From Dehalococcoidia bacterium (GTDB taxonomy: Bacteria; Chloroflexota; Dehalococcoidia; Dehalococcoidales; Fen-1064): a DNA stretch of 7,603 bases. The DNA is taken from assembly GCA_003153955.1 (NCBI GenBank), contig PMCB01000074.1, forward strand, positions 2,053-9,655, written 5' to 3'. A program made the translations under genes and the position numbers. Below the pieces are notes generated by a model. The model was not told the origin of the DNA. It worked only from the letters and a program-made list of their open reading frames with translations, and did not search any database. Shown piece after piece: positions 6,705 through 7,603 of this stretch (its first letter is position 1; each line of letters starts with the position of its first letter).

Positions 6705-7397
6705 ATGAATAGTAATATTCCTCAACATGTCGCAATCATTCCCGATGGTAATCGCCGTTGGGCCAGAAAACATGGTTTACCCCGCCTCCGCGGGCATGAA
6801 GTCGGCGCCGAACGCATGTTTCAAACTATTGAACATCTGATGAATTCGGGCGTCCGGTTTGTCACCGTATGGGGGTTTTCCACAGATAACTGGAAAAGAC
6901 AGGAAGATGAAATATCCAGCCTTTTCCGATTAGTGGATATCTGGATCAGGAAAAATGCCGACTGGGCACAGGAACATAAAATCCAGTTGAGATACATCGG
7001 ACGGTTGCAGGAACTTCCTTTGAACCTGCAGGAAGTGATTCAAAAGGCGGTTACCCTCACGGAAAATAACGACCGGCTGGTTCTCAATCTGGCCTTCAAT
7101 TACTCAGGCAGGACAGAAATCATCGACGCGGTGAATAAACTGCTGGCGGAACATCCGGCAAATCCTGTCGATGAGAAAATTTTCAGTCACCACCTGTATA
7201 CCGGAGGTGTACCGGATGTCGATCTAGTCATCAGGACCGCCGGGGAATTCAGAATATCCAACTTCATGCTGTGGCAGACTGCCTACGCCGAATTTTACTT
7301 CTCACCTGTTTGGTGGCCGGATTTCGATATCGCAGAAGTGGACAAAGCCCTTGCCGCCTACAGCAAACGGGAACGGAGACTGGGTGGAGATGGGTAA
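6705..7397 (+). CDS. uppS: Isoprenyl transferase, undecaprenyl diphosphate synthase (cis-prenyltransferase) family
   Basis: The enzyme adds isopentenyl diphosphate units in cis to an allylic diphosphate, normally to make the C55 lipid carrier of cell-wall precursors at the cytoplasmic membrane. All conserved regions are seen, numbered from ATG 6705 (230 aa, near normal length): HVAIIPDGNRRWAR with catalytic D14, RGHEVGAERM, TVWGFSTDNWKR, NLAFNYSGRTEI, and DVDLVIRTAGEFRISNFMLW (R177, R183, S185 in the diphosphate pocket), then QTAYAEFYFSPVWWPDF. A frame-extending TTG at 6666 would add 13 non-conserved residues and is not favoured. There is no ribosome site before 6705. The family spans short- and long-chain products, so chain length is not certain. 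The next gene starts 54 bases downstream on the same strand; the usual cdsA/dxr neighbours are not in view. Confidence 0.93.
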   Translation: MNSNIPQHVAIIPDGNRRWARKHGLPRLRGHEVGAERMFQTIEHLMNSGVRFVTVWGFSTDNWKRQEDEISSLFRLVDIWIRKNADWAQEHKIQLRYIGRLQELPLNLQEVIQKAVTLTENNDRLVLNLAFNYSGRTEIIDAVNKLLAEHPANPVDEKIFSHHLYTGGVPDVDLVIRTAGEFRISNFMLWQTAYAEFYFSPVWWPDFDIAEVDKALAAYSKRERRLGGDG

Positions 7398-7451
7398 ATA
7401 TCCGCGGTTCGTTGTAAATTCTTAGCTTTGAACGGGAAAAAGGAGAATATC

Positions 7452-7603
7452 GTGATAAAATCCGTCTTCATGTTGAACTCAACCGATTTACCCAACGAAC
7501 TGCCCGGTTTTGAAAGATGGCTGCTGCGCTATCATGCCCCCGAGGTCATGGCTAAAGACATCGGGCAGCAAATCCGTTTTATCAGCTACCGCCCGATTCC
7601 CGT
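7452..7603 (+). CDS. EthD-like / dimeric alpha-beta barrel protein, N-terminal fragment cut by the window edge
   Basis: The frame opens at GTG 7452, preceded by AAGGAG at 7439-7444 with a seven-base gap to the start, a clear ribosome site. The visible 50 residues begin MIKSVFMLNSTDLPNELPG and continue FERWLLRYHAPEV. A leading beta strand, an F-x-x-W helix and an RYHAPEV segment resemble EthD-domain proteins of the dimeric alpha-beta barrel fold, whose members often act in degradation or polyketide-like chemistry. This is a short match, so the family call is tentative. It lies 54 bases behind the prenyltransferase, probably in the same transcript. The frame is open to the end of the window. 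Confidence 0.5.
   Translation, partial: MIKSVFMLNSTDLPNELPGFERWLLRYHAPEVMAKDIGQQIRFISYRPIP

Noticed and set aside
6588..6773. - strand 61-codon frame as the missing N-terminal part of the dehydrogenase
   Set aside because: Its translation shows no dehydrogenase motifs and overlaps the start of the prenyltransferase gene.

Overview
The window looks like a piece of an environmental bacterial genome of medium GC. The gene mix (a prokaryotic GH3 enzyme, a many-membrane-pass GGDEF/HD-GYP protein, a YgiD-type dioxygenase, a CxxC-less carboxymuconolactone decarboxylase homologue, and a cis-prenyltransferase followed by an EthD-like gene) would fit Chloroflexota such as Dehalococcoidia. That assignment is an impression from gene content, not something the sequence proves. 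No rRNA, tRNA, CRISPR array, phage gene or intact transposase gene was seen.

Layout. (1) 1-1445, + strand: most of a GH3-family adenylating enzyme. It is cut by the window edge and broken by one extra base near 184-189. (2) 1476-4458, - strand: a large membrane-anchored c-di-GMP enzyme (about 9 TM segments, two GAF domains, GGDEF, HD-GYP). A run of six G/C bases at 1799-1804 splits the HD-GYP domain between two reading frames. (3) 4459-4811: a 353-bp gap without a protein gene but rich in signals. It holds a TATAAT box close to the c-di-GMP gene start, a triple alternating GTTC/GAAC site, three 11-bp-phased TTAA repeats, and a structured stretch ending in a strong + strand terminator. Together these suggest a free-standing small RNA. 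(4) 4812-5609, - strand: a LigB/YgiD-type extradiol dioxygenase. (5) 5652-5801: a 150-bp composite of three hairpins enclosed by 9-bp terminal inverted repeats; its central hairpin is a terminator. (6) 5861-6576, - strand: a small carboxymuconolactone decarboxylase-like gene behind the C-terminal remnant of a zinc alcohol dehydrogenase. A perfect extended -10 promoter lies just upstream of the remnant. (7) 6705-7603, + strand: a complete cis-prenyltransferase (undecaprenyl diphosphate synthase family), then the first 50 codons of an EthD-like gene that runs off the window.

How the parts relate. The c-di-GMP gene and the putative small RNA diverge from one regulatory gap, so they may share control. 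The dehydrogenase remnant and the decarboxylase-like gene form one leftward unit, closed by the hairpin terminator before the dioxygenase gene. The prenyltransferase and EthD-like gene form a rightward pair. Three of seven protein-coding loci are damaged (two single-base gains and one truncation). This points either to sequencing or assembly error in a draft genome or to real gene decay, and the two cannot be told apart from this sequence alone.
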